NCBI GenBank assembly: GCA_937959285.1 | Contig: CALGAR010000003.1 | Location: 77,121 to 141,120, forward strand | Reading direction: 5' to 3' | DNA from: an uncultured Bryobacterales bacterium | GTDB lineage: Bacteria > Acidobacteriota > Terriglobia > Bryobacterales > Bryobacteraceae | DNA: 64,000 bases | Shown here: one piece after another, positions 8,704-18,161 of the stretch | Layout: the number at the start of each line of letters is the position of its first letter | Position numbering within the stretch: the stretch's first letter is position 1 | The notes under the pieces: generated by a model | The model's database searches: none | The model's input: the letters and a program-made list of their open reading frames with translations, nothing else | What the model was told of the DNA's origin: nothing | Program-made: the position numbers and the translations under genes

Positions 8704-8723
8704 ACACCACAAATTTGTGGTGT
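8704..8723. promoter_or_regulatory. Perfect 20-bp palindrome between phhA and hmgA, candidate operator
   Basis: ACACCACAAATTTGTGGTGT reads the same on both strands over all 20 bases. It sits 63 bp upstream of the phhA start and 91 bp before the hmgA start, in a short divergent intergenic region. Its symmetry, AT-rich centre and position suggest a dimeric repressor or activator site. No regulator gene lies next to it, so the protein that binds it is unknown. Confidence 0.65.
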
Positions 8724-8814
8724 TGATAAATCGAAGCAAACACGCACATAATGAGTTTGGAACCTCTGGGGACCGGCGGTTCGAGTCTTTCCGCGTCAGA
8801 AAGGACAGGAAACG

Positions 8815-9933
8815 ATGCACCCGCTAAAGAAAGGCAGACATGCCCGTCAGGCGCATGTAGGAATTCCCGAGGGTACGTATGAAGAGGAGCACGGCCGGAA
8901 AGGCTTTTATGGCAGGACCGCGCACCTCTATCATGCCCATCCTCCCACCGGTTGGATTCGCTTCGAAGGCAAGCTTCGCCCCCACTGCTTTGACCTCAAC
9001 AAGCTTCGCCCCTCCGATCTCGAATCTCCTCTAGGCATGCCCGTTGCATTTCTCGGCAACGACGACATCAAGATTTATGTCTCACGGCGTGCGGAACCGA
9101 TGCCCTTTTATTACCGGAATGCCGACGGAGATGAACTGCTCTTTGTGCATCGCGGGAAAGGGATGATCGAAACCGATTTCGGGCCTCTCTCCTTTGAGCC
9201 GGGTGATTACATTGTGCTGCCTCGTGCAGTCACCTACCGGCTCATCCCGGAAACGCGTGACAATTTTTTCCTGATCGTCCAATCCAAGGGTGAGTTTGAT
9301 CCGCCGGAGAAGGGCTTGATCGGGCAGCATGCCCTGTACGATCCAGCGGTCATCGTCACTCCCGAACCCTCACCGCATCTTAACGACAACCGTGAGTGGG
9401 AAGTCCGTATCAAGGCCGAGGATGAGCTTTCTACCGTCGTCTATCCGTGGAATCCGATTGATGTGGTCGGCTGGAAAGGCGACCTCACCGTCTGGAAGCT
9501 CAACATGCGCGATATCCGTCCGGTGATGAGTCATCGGGCCCATCTGCCGCCGAGCGCTCACACTACGTTCGTCACCAATGGCGCCGTCATCTGCAGCTTC
9601 CTCCCGAGGCCGCTCGAAGAGGACCCGGACGCACTGCGTGTTCCCTTTTTCCACCGGAATACGGACTACGACGAATTCCTCTTCTATCACGACGGCGACT
9701 TTTTCAGTAAAGACAACATCAAACCGGGTATGGCCACTCTTCATCCCCGCGGGATTCACCACGGGCCGCACCCGAAAGCGCTCGCCAATCAGCATCGCAA
9801 GACGCGAACCGACGAGTACGCAGTCATGCTCGATGGCCTGAATCCGATCCACGTGCTTCCTGCCGGGGAAGAGGTGGAGTGGAAGGATTACTGGATGAGC
9901 TGGATGCCATCTGCAGCTGCGGAGATCAAGTGA
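8815..9933 (+). CDS. hmgA: Homogentisate 1,2-dioxygenase (short bacterial form)
   Basis: A 372-residue cupin-fold iron dioxygenase that opens the homogentisate ring to maleylacetoacetate. Visible elements are GDELLFVHRGKG and LPRAVTYRL in the first cupin, and the metal-site regions FFHRNTDYDEFLFYHDG and HPRGIHHGPHP in the second. It is shorter than the animal enzyme (about 445), and the His-to-Glu spacing in the first metal motif is one residue longer, so activity on homogentisate itself is inferred from the family and from the adjacent phenylalanine hydroxylase. It is first in a three-gene coupled operon; GAAAGGACAGG precedes its ATG. Confidence 0.85.
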   Translation: MHPLKKGRHARQAHVGIPEGTYEEEHGRKGFYGRTAHLYHAHPPTGWIRFEGKLRPHCFDLNKLRPSDLESPLGMPVAFLGNDDIKIYVSRRAEPMPFYYRNADGDELLFVHRGKGMIETDFGPLSFEPGDYIVLPRAVTYRLIPETRDNFFLIVQSKGEFDPPEKGLIGQHALYDPAVIVTPEPSPHLNDNREWEVRIKAEDELSTVVYPWNPIDVVGWKGDLTVWKLNMRDIRPVMSHRAHLPPSAHTTFVTNGAVICSFLPRPLEEDPDALRVPFFHRNTDYDEFLFYHDGDFFSKDNIKPGMATLHPRGIHHGPHPKALANQHRKTRTDEYAVMLDGLNPIHVLPAGEEVEWKDYWMSWMPSAAAEIK

Positions 9934-10565
9934 TTATCAACCCTGCGGAGCACGATTCTTCTAACATTTACAAGCTGATGATCGGCGTGATTGTGCCGCG
10001 CCCGATCGCGTTCGTCTCCACCGTCAGTCCCGACGGTGTCCGCAATCTCGCCCCCTTCAGCTTCTTCACCGCCGTCAGCGCCAATCCTCCGGTTGTCTGC
10101 TTTAGCCCGATGGTGCGAGGCAGTGACGGGAAGAGGAAGGATACGCTTCACAATATCGAAGCCACGGGTGAGTTTGTTGTGAACGTGGTATCGGAGGAAT
10201 TTGCGGAGCAAATGAACATTTGCTCCGCGGAGTTTCCTCCGGAGATCGACGAATTTCTCGAATCAGGCCTGACGCCAGTTCCGAGCGATCTGATCCGCCC
10301 GCCGCGCGTGGCGGAGTCTCACGTTCAGATGGAATGCCGCCTTCTGCAGGTGGTTCACGTGAGCGATAAACCGCTGGGAGGCAGCATTGTCCTTGGCGAG
10401 GTTTTGCGCTTCCACATTGACGACGCTCTTGTGAGCGACTACAAAGTGGATCCTGACAAACTGCGCCCGATCGGCCGAATGGCCGGGTCGACGTACGTTC
10501 GCACAACCGACCGCTTTGAGATGCAGAGGCCTGTTGTGCGCAGCAAGGAGGCGACGCGGCAATGA
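9930..10565 (+). CDS. Flavin reductase-like FMN-binding split-barrel protein
   Basis: A 211-residue member of the DIM6/NTAB flavin reductase family. The N-terminal RPIAFVSTVSPDGVRNLAPFS and SANPPVVCFSPM, then DTLHNIEATGEFVVNVV, are typical FMN-binding split-barrel text. The start is the GTG at 9930, which overlaps the hmgA stop as GTGA, with GCGGAG before it. Such proteins supply reduced flavin to a partner oxygenase or act as flavoredoxins. Its position between hmgA and an acyl-CoA synthetase suggests a role in aromatic catabolism, but the reaction is unknown. It is coupled to the next gene by ATGA. Confidence 0.85.
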   Translation: MIINPAEHDSSNIYKLMIGVIVPRPIAFVSTVSPDGVRNLAPFSFFTAVSANPPVVCFSPMVRGSDGKRKDTLHNIEATGEFVVNVVSEEFAEQMNICSAEFPPEIDEFLESGLTPVPSDLIRPPRVAESHVQMECRLLQVVHVSDKPLGGSIVLGEVLRFHIDDALVSDYKVDPDKLRPIGRMAGSTYVRTTDRFEMQRPVVRSKEATRQ

Positions 10566-12478
10566 GCGAGTGGGTCTGGAAACCCTCCGAACAATACGTG
10601 GAGTCCACGAACGTGTGGCGCTTCCTCCGCAAGCTCGGTTTCTCAGACCGCGAAGAATTCCTCCGCTATTCCCGGGAAAACCTTGAGCAGTTCTGGGACG
10701 CCATGGTGAAGGAAACTGGGATCGCATGGTTTGCGCCATATGAGCAGGTGCTCGACCAATCCCGGGGCGTGGAATGGGCGCAGTGGTTTCTGGGCGGCAA
10801 ACTGAATATCGCCCACAACTGCCTGGACCGCCATGTCTCGAAGCCGAATCCTGCGATTATCTGGGAGGGAGAGAACGGCGAAACCCGGACAGTATCGTTC
10901 GCGGACCTGCAGAAGGAAACCAACCGGCTGGCGAACGCGCTACGGGCAATCGGGCTGCAGAAAGGCGACCGCATCGCCCTGTGCATGCCCATGGTTCCGG
11001 AGGTGGTGTCCATTCTGTACGCTGCGTTCAAGCTCGGCGTGATCGCCGTGCCGATTTTCGCCGGCTTTGGCACGCATGCGATCGCGACGAGGCTGCAGGA
11101 CTCGGGCGCACGCGTCGTCTTCACGGCGGATTCCATCGAGCGCCGCGGCAAGCTGCTGCCGCTCAAGCAGAAGGTGGATGAGTCAATCAAGGGCTCGTCC
11201 GCGGAACGTGTCGTCGTACTTCGCTATCGCGGTCCTTCCGTCCTGCTGCCGGCCCGCGATACCACGTACAGCGATCTGATCGCGGGGCAGCCTGACGAGT
11301 TTGAGACGGCGCCTCTCGAATCCGAAGATCGCGCGCTGATCCTATACACTTCCGGGACAACGGGCAAGCCCAAAGGTACTGTGCACACCCATGCGGGGGC
11401 GATCGCTCAGATGTCAAAGGAGATTTGGCTGGCCTTTGATCATCAACCGAACGACCGGTTTTTCTGGCTCTCCGATATCGGGTGGATGATGGGGCCGTGG
11501 ACGATCATTGGGAATCATACGTTCGGCGGAACGATTTTTCTCTATGACGGCGCTCCTGACTTTCCGGAGCCGGATCGTTTGTGGCATCTCGTTGAGCGTC
11601 ATAGGATCACCACTCTCGGCGTGTCCCCTACGGCCATCCGGATGCTGATGCGGAAGGGCGGAGAACTGGCGAAGGGCTACGCCATGGAATCGTTACGCCT
11701 GCTCGGATCGACCGGCGAACCCTGGGACGATACCTCGTGGCTCTGGTACTTTGAGACCGTTGGCAAGCGCCGCTGCCCCGTCATCAATATTTCCGGCGGC
11801 ACGGAAATCGTCGGCTGTTTCCTCTTTCCTCTGCCGATACAGCCGCTGAAGCCGAGCACGCTCGGCGGGCCGGCTCCGGGAATGGCCGTTGAGGTTGTGG
11901 ACGAGTCCGGACGGCCCGTCCGCGGGCAGATGGGCTATTTGGTGTGTACGCGGCCCGCGCCTTCGATGACCCGGGGCGTGTGGAACGATCCGCAGCGCTA
12001 TCTCGACACCTACTGGTCCCGCTGGCCGGGCGTCTGGTATCACGGCGACTGGGCAAGCGTCGACTCGGACGGGTGTTGGTACCTGCACGGCCGGGCCGAT
12101 GAATCGATGAACATCGCCGGGCGGAAGGTGGGTCCGGCTGAGGTCGAGGATGCATTGATGCAACACCCCGCAGTCGCTGAGGCCGCTGTCATCGGCGTAC
12201 CGGACGAACTGCGAGGCGAGTGCATTGTCGCCTTTGTTGTTCTTCGCGCGGAGGCGTCGGCAGCGTCGTTGACGGAACATCTCGTTCAAGCGCTCGGACC
12301 TACATTCCGGCCCAAGGAAATTTATGCCGTGAAAGAACTGCCGAAGACGCAGAGCGGCAAGGTCGTCCGCAGGCTGATCCGTCAGCGCTATCTGAACGAG
12401 CCGCTTGGCGATACTTCCACTGTCGAAAACCCGTCCGCTCTCGATGCCTTTTCGCGCCACGCCGCACCCGCCCTCTAA
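10562..12478 (+). CDS. AMP-forming acyl-CoA synthetase, acetyl-/acetoacetyl-CoA synthetase type
   Basis: A 638-residue adenylate-forming ligase with an acetyl-CoA-synthetase-type N-terminal region (about 1-90). The P-loop is YTSGTTGKPKGTVHTH, the hinge and A8 region is YLHGRADESMNIAGRKVG, and the catalytic lysine is in PKTQSGKVVRR near the end. The substrate-pocket region GWMMGPWTIIGN differs from the GWVTGHSY of acetyl-CoA synthetases, so a larger acid than acetate is likely. Homogentisate breakdown ends in fumarate and acetoacetate, so acetoacetate is an attractive substrate; this is inference. It is the third gene of the operon, starting inside the flavin-reductase stop (ATGA). Confidence 0.83.
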   Translation: MSEWVWKPSEQYVESTNVWRFLRKLGFSDREEFLRYSRENLEQFWDAMVKETGIAWFAPYEQVLDQSRGVEWAQWFLGGKLNIAHNCLDRHVSKPNPAIIWEGENGETRTVSFADLQKETNRLANALRAIGLQKGDRIALCMPMVPEVVSILYAAFKLGVIAVPIFAGFGTHAIATRLQDSGARVVFTADSIERRGKLLPLKQKVDESIKGSSAERVVVLRYRGPSVLLPARDTTYSDLIAGQPDEFETAPLESEDRALILYTSGTTGKPKGTVHTHAGAIAQMSKEIWLAFDHQPNDRFFWLSDIGWMMGPWTIIGNHTFGGTIFLYDGAPDFPEPDRLWHLVERHRITTLGVSPTAIRMLMRKGGELAKGYAMESLRLLGSTGEPWDDTSWLWYFETVGKRRCPVINISGGTEIVGCFLFPLPIQPLKPSTLGGPAPGMAVEVVDESGRPVRGQMGYLVCTRPAPSMTRGVWNDPQRYLDTYWSRWPGVWYHGDWASVDSDGCWYLHGRADESMNIAGRKVGPAEVEDALMQHPAVAEAAVIGVPDELRGECIVAFVVLRAEASAASLTEHLVQALGPTFRPKEIYAVKELPKTQSGKVVRRLIRQRYLNEPLGDTSTVENPSALDAFSRHAAPAL

Positions 12479-12593
12479 TCTCGTTCAGGAAGAACCGGCT
12501 GCCAGAAGGATCTCAGAAGGATCTGTGACGTTCATCGTCCGATTCGTGGGGCTTGGCAACGACAAGGGGAAAATAGAAGACAGGAGATTGACG

Positions 12594-13160
12594 ATGACGA
12601 TGTCCATCAGCCGCAATCATCCATTGAGGACTTTGTTTGCGGAACTCGTGGAACGTCACTTGATTGTAGGCACTGGTTTCGCAGATCTGGAGGCGGCGCG
12701 CTACATTGCGAATCTGCTCGTCGACTTCACCCATATCGACAACCTCTATCGGATTCGAGACGCAAAAGGGAGACGGCTCGAAGAAGTAGGGGAGATGCTG
12801 ATCGAATCGAATCCCTTGCTTGGCGGCCGATCGTTCATTTACGAACGCGAGGTACGGAAACACGTGGGTGATCTGACATTGTTCCTGTCCGGGCTCTTTC
12901 CCGAGTATGTGGCCCGTCTTCCCCGCGCCCGCGGCCGTTTGGATTCACTGATCGACTACATGAAGGCAGGCAAAGAATCGTACACAATCGTAGCTTCGTT
13001 CGATCAGGCGGAGTTCCGCCACGAAGCCCCGCTTTTCCGCCGCCTCGCCGACCGGTTTGAACTTTGCGTCTATGGTTTGAATCTGGTGAAGCAGGAATTG
13101 GCGGCCAGGCAAGCCGGCTACTACCACGGCTGGAAGACCGTACTGTTGGAGGGCGGGTAG
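12594..13160 (+). CDS. Conserved-looking cytoplasmic protein of unknown function
   Basis: A 188-residue protein that I do not recognise. It has no signal peptide, no membrane segment and no clear catalytic motif. It is rich in charged residues and aromatic pairs, for example LLVDFTHIDNLYRI and CVYGLNLVKQELAARQ, and looks mainly helical. The start is the ATG at 12594, with CAGGAG at the right distance; an in-frame ATG two codons on is also possible. It lies 115 bp after the homogentisate operon and converges on the sulfatase gene. Codon use looks like that of its neighbours. Confidence 0.75.
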   Translation: MTMSISRNHPLRTLFAELVERHLIVGTGFADLEAARYIANLLVDFTHIDNLYRIRDAKGRRLEEVGEMLIESNPLLGGRSFIYEREVRKHVGDLTLFLSGLFPEYVARLPRARGRLDSLIDYMKAGKESYTIVASFDQAEFRHEAPLFRRLADRFELCVYGLNLVKQELAARQAGYYHGWKTVLLEGG

Positions 13161-13196
13161 ACGTAATGATAGCGGGAGCTTAATCCTTTGACGCTC

Positions 13197-14519
13197 CTAT
13201 AGTACGGAACAACGCGGCTGATTCTTCGCCAGATCCGCCTCCCAGGCCTCAATGGCAGCCTGCAGCTTTTTCACAAGGCCGGGATGACGATAGCCGAGAT
13301 CTCTTCGCTCACCGGGGTCCTCGGCCAGGTTGAAAAGAAGGTCGATCGAGCCGTCCCGCACGTACTTCCAGTACCCCTGGCGGACCGCCTTTTGCTTTCG
13401 GTCTTCGCGGTTGATCCGCCAGAACAAGGTGCGCTCCACCGGCCGCTGCCTGCCCTCGAGGATTGGAAGAAGGTTCATGCCATCCAAGGCCGGATCCTGA
13501 GGCAGGGCGACATTCGCGGCAGCAAGAATCGTGGCGGCAAAATCCATCGACATGCAGGCTTGCTCGTTCGTCTGGCCGGCCTTCAGGCGGGCTGGCCAGC
13601 GTACGATGCCGGGTGAGCGGATGCCTCCTTCCCACAATGTCCCCTTGTGGTGAAAGAAGGGTGAGTTATCGGACAGGCGCTCGCCCCCGTTGTCATTCGT
13701 GAAGATCACAAGCGTATTCCGGGTGAGATTGTGACGGTCCAGGGCGGCAAGAACCCGTCCGATCGCGCTGTCCATGCTCTCCAGCATCTTTCCGTACTCG
13801 GCCCGTGTCCCGTCGAACCATGTCTGGCGGTTGCGGACGGTATCGGGGCGGCCAGGCACCTGAAAGGGCCAGTGCACGGCATTGAACGGCACATACAGGA
13901 AGAACGGGTCCTTTCCCGCATGCCGGTCCACAAACTGCTCTGCGCGGTCGGCGATCAGTTCGGTAAGATACCCGGGCTTTTCGACAGGCGTTGTCCCTTC
14001 CCACAAGTCCTTCGTATCTTCGACCCGCCGGTGCGAATACATGTCCACATTGCCGCCCAGGATTCCGAAGAACTCATCAAAGCCGTGCGCATTCGGCCCA
14101 AACTCCGGCTTCCAGCCGAGATGCCACTTCCCGAACATGCCGGTTTTGTATCCGGTCTTCTTGAGCCGCGTTGCAATGGTGATGTGCTCGGGATCCAGCC
14201 CGCACTCGCGATGCGCCGGCATCAGAGCCCATTCGAGGCCGAAGCGCTGCTGGTAGCGTCCGGTCATTAACGCGGCCCGGGTGGGGGTACAGACGGGACC
14301 GTTGGAGTAACAGTGCGTCAGCCGGACACCTTCCCGCGCCAGTCGGTCAATATGAGGTGTGCGGATGTCCTTGGCGCCGAAGCAGCCAATGTCGGCATAC
14401 CCCATATCGTCCGACAGGATAAGCACGATATTCGGCCGGGCGTTCTGTGCTGCCGAAGAAAACAAAGGCGCCGCCGTAGCGGCGGCGCCAAGCGTCGAGA
14501 GGAATCGTCGACGGTTCAT
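13197..14519 (-). CDS. Exported arylsulfatase-family sulfatase
   Basis: A 440-residue periplasmic sulfatase. A twin-arginine-like leader (NRRRFLSTLGAAATAAP) is followed by LILSDDMGYADIGCFG with the metal-binding Asp pair. The sulfatase motif VCTPTRAALMTGRY carries Cys77 in C-x-P-x-R, the residue that becomes formylglycine. Later text HKGTLWEGGIRSP and the C-terminal DPGERRDLGYRHP are also typical. It would hydrolyse sulfate esters on a glycan or aryl sulfate. It starts only 10 bp after the end of the large receptor gene, so uptake and desulfation of the same polymer are a reasonable guess. No maturase is in the window. Confidence 0.92.
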   Translation of the reverse strand: MNRRRFLSTLGAAATAAPLFSSAAQNARPNIVLILSDDMGYADIGCFGAKDIRTPHIDRLAREGVRLTHCYSNGPVCTPTRAALMTGRYQQRFGLEWALMPAHRECGLDPEHITIATRLKKTGYKTGMFGKWHLGWKPEFGPNAHGFDEFFGILGGNVDMYSHRRVEDTKDLWEGTTPVEKPGYLTELIADRAEQFVDRHAGKDPFFLYVPFNAVHWPFQVPGRPDTVRNRQTWFDGTRAEYGKMLESMDSAIGRVLAALDRHNLTRNTLVIFTNDNGGERLSDNSPFFHHKGTLWEGGIRSPGIVRWPARLKAGQTNEQACMSMDFAATILAAANVALPQDPALDGMNLLPILEGRQRPVERTLFWRINREDRKQKAVRQGYWKYVRDGSIDLLFNLAEDPGERRDLGYRHPGLVKKLQAAIEAWEADLAKNQPRCSVL

Positions 14520-14529
14520 CGTTAGGATT

Positions 14530-17500
14530 TTACCGAACGATCTTCAACGCAAACTGAATGATTCGCGGCTGATTTCCCTGAGCAGAAACAACGCCGAACT
14601 GTGGATTGCCAAAGCTGATGTTTGGCGGACCAAATCGCGGCGTGTTCGTCAGGTTGAAGAACTCTGCACGGAACTGCAGCCTCATCTTCTCAGTGATCGA
14701 GGCGTTCTTCATCAGCGACAGGTCAATTTGCGCTGTCCCGTCCGCCCGGCTTCCGCCGAACGTGCGCGGCGCGTTTCCGAATCGATAAGGCGCTGCGGCC
14801 GTGAACACCGACGTATCGAACCACTTGTCGGGCGTCGGATTATCAAGCCGCGGCGACTTACCGTTCCAGTCCGGCCGCTGGCCACCTCCTTGCGAGAAGG
14901 TGTTATTCGTTGCAGCTGTGATGCCCAGCGGGCCGCCGCTGAAGGCGGAGGCAATGACGCCAAGATCCCAGCCGCCAAAGATTTGCGAAACGAGGTCCCG
15001 TCCAGATCGCAGGAAGGGAAGCTCATAGACGGTGTTCAGGACGAGACGGTGCGTCTGGTCCAGGGACGATACCGCCCAGTCTGCCGCCAGATTGTTCCAG
15101 TTCTGGATGGCTCCACCGCCCAGAGGTTCTCCCGAAAACTGTCCGGTAGCGAGATCCATCAGCTTCGAATAGGTGTACGAGCCGAGCACCGTAAAGCCTT
15201 TGGAGAACCGCTTCTCCACTTTGGCCTGAAGAGAATGGTACTGCGACGTGGCCCACGTTGCTGCCGACGAAGTGACTGTATCGAAGTGGGGGAAAGGACG
15301 CAGCAGCTGAGCGAGCGCCACAGTGGGCCTTGACAGCGGTCCGATATCGATCTGCCCGTAAAAGGGATTAGGAACCTGCCGCCGCAGCTCATCTCCCAGT
15401 GCGAGAGCTGAATCCGGAAGCTGATTCAGGAGGCGGTCCTGCTGAAACTTCAGGCCTCTGCTGGCCGCATAGCCGACGTCCAACAGCAGCGAGCCGGGCA
15501 GCTCCCGCTGCACGTTCAGATTCCACTGGATCGTGTACGGCACGACAACGCCGCGATCGAGGAAGGAGATGTTCTGACCCAGGAGCGTCGCCGAGCCCAG
15601 GCTGCTTCCCGTAGGCTGGTTCAGACCATCGGGATAAGGGTTGCGGAGATAGTTCAGTGGCGTGACGCCATCCAGGCTTGTCACCAGTGTGGTTGCTGCC
15701 TGAAAGCCGCTGATACCGTATGCGTTCGGAGCCCCGCCGATGCCCGTGGTCGCCGCGTAGAACAATCCGGCTCCGCCGCGGACTACGGTTTGCGGAGTCA
15801 CCTTGTAAGCAAAGCCGATACGCGGTGCAAAGTTGTTCCAGTCCGTCTGCGCCTGATTGCGCGGCACACCGTTGACTCCCACGAAAGCAAGAGCACCGCG
15901 GAGGTTCAGACCTTCGGCTTGGAGAGGAGGCCGCGCGTTGAAGTCAAAATTGGTGAGCTGATTGAATCTCTCCGTCCGTGCCGGCTCCACGTCCCAGCGC
16001 AGTCCGAGATTCAACGTCAACCGCGGCGTAACCTTCCAATCGTCTTGCAGGTAGAGAGCATAGTAGGTGTTCTGCAGCGCCAGAGCCGGGGAAGGAGTAA
16101 TCGATCCACCGGCAATGCCGAGCAGGAACGTGGCGAGGCCGTATCCTGCCGTTGCGCTGGAAGCCGCAGGGTTCGGTCCTTGGGTGAAATTCGGCCCGAA
16201 CGAGAACTGAATGGCCTGGTCGTTCGTCTGTCGCGTGTTGAAGCGGAGAATGCGAGCCTCGAAGCCAGCCTTCAGGGTGTGCCGTGTCAGCATCTTTGTG
16301 ATCGCGGCGTGCCCCGTGAAGGTGTCCATCCCGAACGAAATGACGTCCGTAGCGCCCAGAGCTCCTCCGACGACAACGTTCGGGACGGATCCCGTAACGG
16401 AAAGTCCATTGACAAGGATCGCCGGAAACGCGGCCGGATCACCGATCTGCTGCTTCAGAGCCGCAGGGAAGCCGAGGGTCGTAATGTCAAAACCATCGCT
16501 GAAAGGACGGCGCCTGTTGGCAAGCCTTGCCCAAGACGCGCGAAACGTTCCGAGAGTCGAAGGCGAGAAGACGTGCGTATCTTCGATGACCGTATTGTAC
16601 CGGGTAAACACCTGCGGGCCGGCGCTCGGAGAAGCGATGAACTCCTTGCCATAAGCGGGTGCGCGATTCCAGGGGGAATCGTCGTAGCTGAACCGGCCGA
16701 AGATACGATTGTTATCGTTGAAGGAGTGGTCAAGCCGGGCGCTCCACGTATTCTTCTCGATCCTGTTCGAGTCCGTCCTCGAGAAGTTGTTGACACCCGT
16801 GAACCCGGATCCTGCGCTGGTCGGAGCAGGCCAGTAGCGGGCAATGTTCCGTGCTACAGGATCCATGCGATCGACCGGAATGCGATTGCCGGGGAACGGC
16901 TGCCGGATGAAACCGCTGCCCGAAGGATTCGGAGCCGTCGTCAGCGGATCGTAGATCGTAATGAGCTGATTATTCGCATTGCGCGTGTTCGAAAAATCTC
17001 CCGCAAGCTCTTCGGGTCGGGGGACAGTTCCTGTGAAGGTGACTCCCTGAACAAAGCGCACTAGCTCGGTGCTCGCGAAAAAGAAGGTGCGATTGCGGCC
17101 GTCATAAAGATTGGGCAGGACGACAGGGCCACCGACTGTGCCGCCAAACTGATTGAAGCGGAACGGCGCCTTCGACCTGCCTCCCCTGTTCGCGAAGAAG
17201 TCGTTGGCGTTGAGCTTGTCGTTCCGCAGAAACTCGTAGAGCGTGAAGTGCAGATCGTTGGTGCCGCTCTTCGTCACCACGTTGAAGACGCCGCCAGCGG
17301 CGCGTCCATACTCGGCGCTGAACGCATTCGTTTCCACTTTAAATTCCTGCACCGAGTCCACGTTGGCAAACACCACCGGCTGATTCTGCGCCGGCGCCGT
17401 GTTCGGTGCGCCGTCGAGCAGGTACTCATTCTGATTGCCCCGTGCTCCGTTAATCGAGGCGGACGCTGTGGAAATCTGATCGACGGGAAGATCATTGGCT

Positions 17501-17988
17501 CCCGCAGAAATACGAACACCCGGGACGAGGCCGGCCAGGGCATAAGGATTGCGTCCAAGCAGTGGCAGATTCGAAACTTGAGCCCCCTGCACTACTTGAC
17601 CGAGCGTGCTCGACTCCGATTCCAGCAGAACCGCTTCCGCCGCCACCTCCACGGACTCGCTAACGGATCCGACTTGTAATGTCAGATCGACACGCGCGAC
17701 CTGATTCACGGCGAGAGTGAGGCCGGTTTGCCGCAACGTAGTGAAGCCAGACTTTTCTGCAGTAATTGTGTAGGTACCAGGCAGAAGTTGAGGTAGATTG
17801 TAATACCCCGAGTCATTCGACTCAGTGGAACTCGCTACGCCAGTGGCGTCATTCCTGGCCTCAATCCTGACGCCGGGAACAACGGCGCCCGAAGCGTCCG
17901 TCACTCTGCCAGTGACAGAAGCCGTTTGGCCGAGCGCAGTAGCAGCCACGATGAGGCACAAAAGCGCAAGTAAGAGGAATTTTCGCAT
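14530..17988 (-). CDS. Large TonB-dependent-receptor-like outer-membrane protein with carboxypeptidase-regulatory N-terminus
   Basis: A 1152-residue Oar-like receptor. The signal peptide (about 1-20, ending ALGQ) is followed by a carboxypeptidase-regulatory/Ig-like domain (about 24-105; VTGRVTDASGAVVPGVRIEA, GYYNLPQLLPGTYTI), a plug region with PLLGRNPYALAGLVPGV and a long beta-barrel. This type is greatly expanded in Acidobacteriota and is thought to take up or bind polymers. The last residues are FALKIVR, so the aromatic final residue usual for outer-membrane barrels (present in the paralogue at 51853, ending LIF) is missing. It is followed after 10 bp by the sulfatase, a likely operon. Confidence 0.9.
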   Translation of the reverse strand: MRKFLLLALLCLIVAATALGQTASVTGRVTDASGAVVPGVRIEARNDATGVASSTESNDSGYYNLPQLLPGTYTITAEKSGFTTLRQTGLTLAVNQVARVDLTLQVGSVSESVEVAAEAVLLESESSTLGQVVQGAQVSNLPLLGRNPYALAGLVPGVRISAGANDLPVDQISTASASINGARGNQNEYLLDGAPNTAPAQNQPVVFANVDSVQEFKVETNAFSAEYGRAAGGVFNVVTKSGTNDLHFTLYEFLRNDKLNANDFFANRGGRSKAPFRFNQFGGTVGGPVVLPNLYDGRNRTFFFASTELVRFVQGVTFTGTVPRPEELAGDFSNTRNANNQLITIYDPLTTAPNPSGSGFIRQPFPGNRIPVDRMDPVARNIARYWPAPTSAGSGFTGVNNFSRTDSNRIEKNTWSARLDHSFNDNNRIFGRFSYDDSPWNRAPAYGKEFIASPSAGPQVFTRYNTVIEDTHVFSPSTLGTFRASWARLANRRRPFSDGFDITTLGFPAALKQQIGDPAAFPAILVNGLSVTGSVPNVVVGGALGATDVISFGMDTFTGHAAITKMLTRHTLKAGFEARILRFNTRQTNDQAIQFSFGPNFTQGPNPAASSATAGYGLATFLLGIAGGSITPSPALALQNTYYALYLQDDWKVTPRLTLNLGLRWDVEPARTERFNQLTNFDFNARPPLQAEGLNLRGALAFVGVNGVPRNQAQTDWNNFAPRIGFAYKVTPQTVVRGGAGLFYAATTGIGGAPNAYGISGFQAATTLVTSLDGVTPLNYLRNPYPDGLNQPTGSSLGSATLLGQNISFLDRGVVVPYTIQWNLNVQRELPGSLLLDVGYAASRGLKFQQDRLLNQLPDSALALGDELRRQVPNPFYGQIDIGPLSRPTVALAQLLRPFPHFDTVTSSAATWATSQYHSLQAKVEKRFSKGFTVLGSYTYSKLMDLATGQFSGEPLGGGAIQNWNNLAADWAVSSLDQTHRLVLNTVYELPFLRSGRDLVSQIFGGWDLGVIASAFSGGPLGITAATNNTFSQGGGQRPDWNGKSPRLDNPTPDKWFDTSVFTAAAPYRFGNAPRTFGGSRADGTAQIDLSLMKNASITEKMRLQFRAEFFNLTNTPRFGPPNISFGNPQFGVVSAQGNQPRIIQFALKIVR

Positions 17989-18161
17989 TAGGTTCTTTTG
18001 TGTTGGCGGTTATTGATGAGAACTGCTATGTCACATAGTATGTTGGATGGATCGCAGAATCAAGGGTTAATAGGCATAGAGTTGATGCCCTATACCGAAA
18101 CTTCGCGGGCAGTATCCTTCTGGTTAGCAGTATCTTCGTGTCAAACTAAAAGTGGGACGGA

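Noticed and set aside
15790..17064. 424-codon plus-strand open frame inside the receptor gene
   Set aside because: It is the antisense shadow of a GC-rich coding region, with no family text and a Pro/Arg-rich composition.
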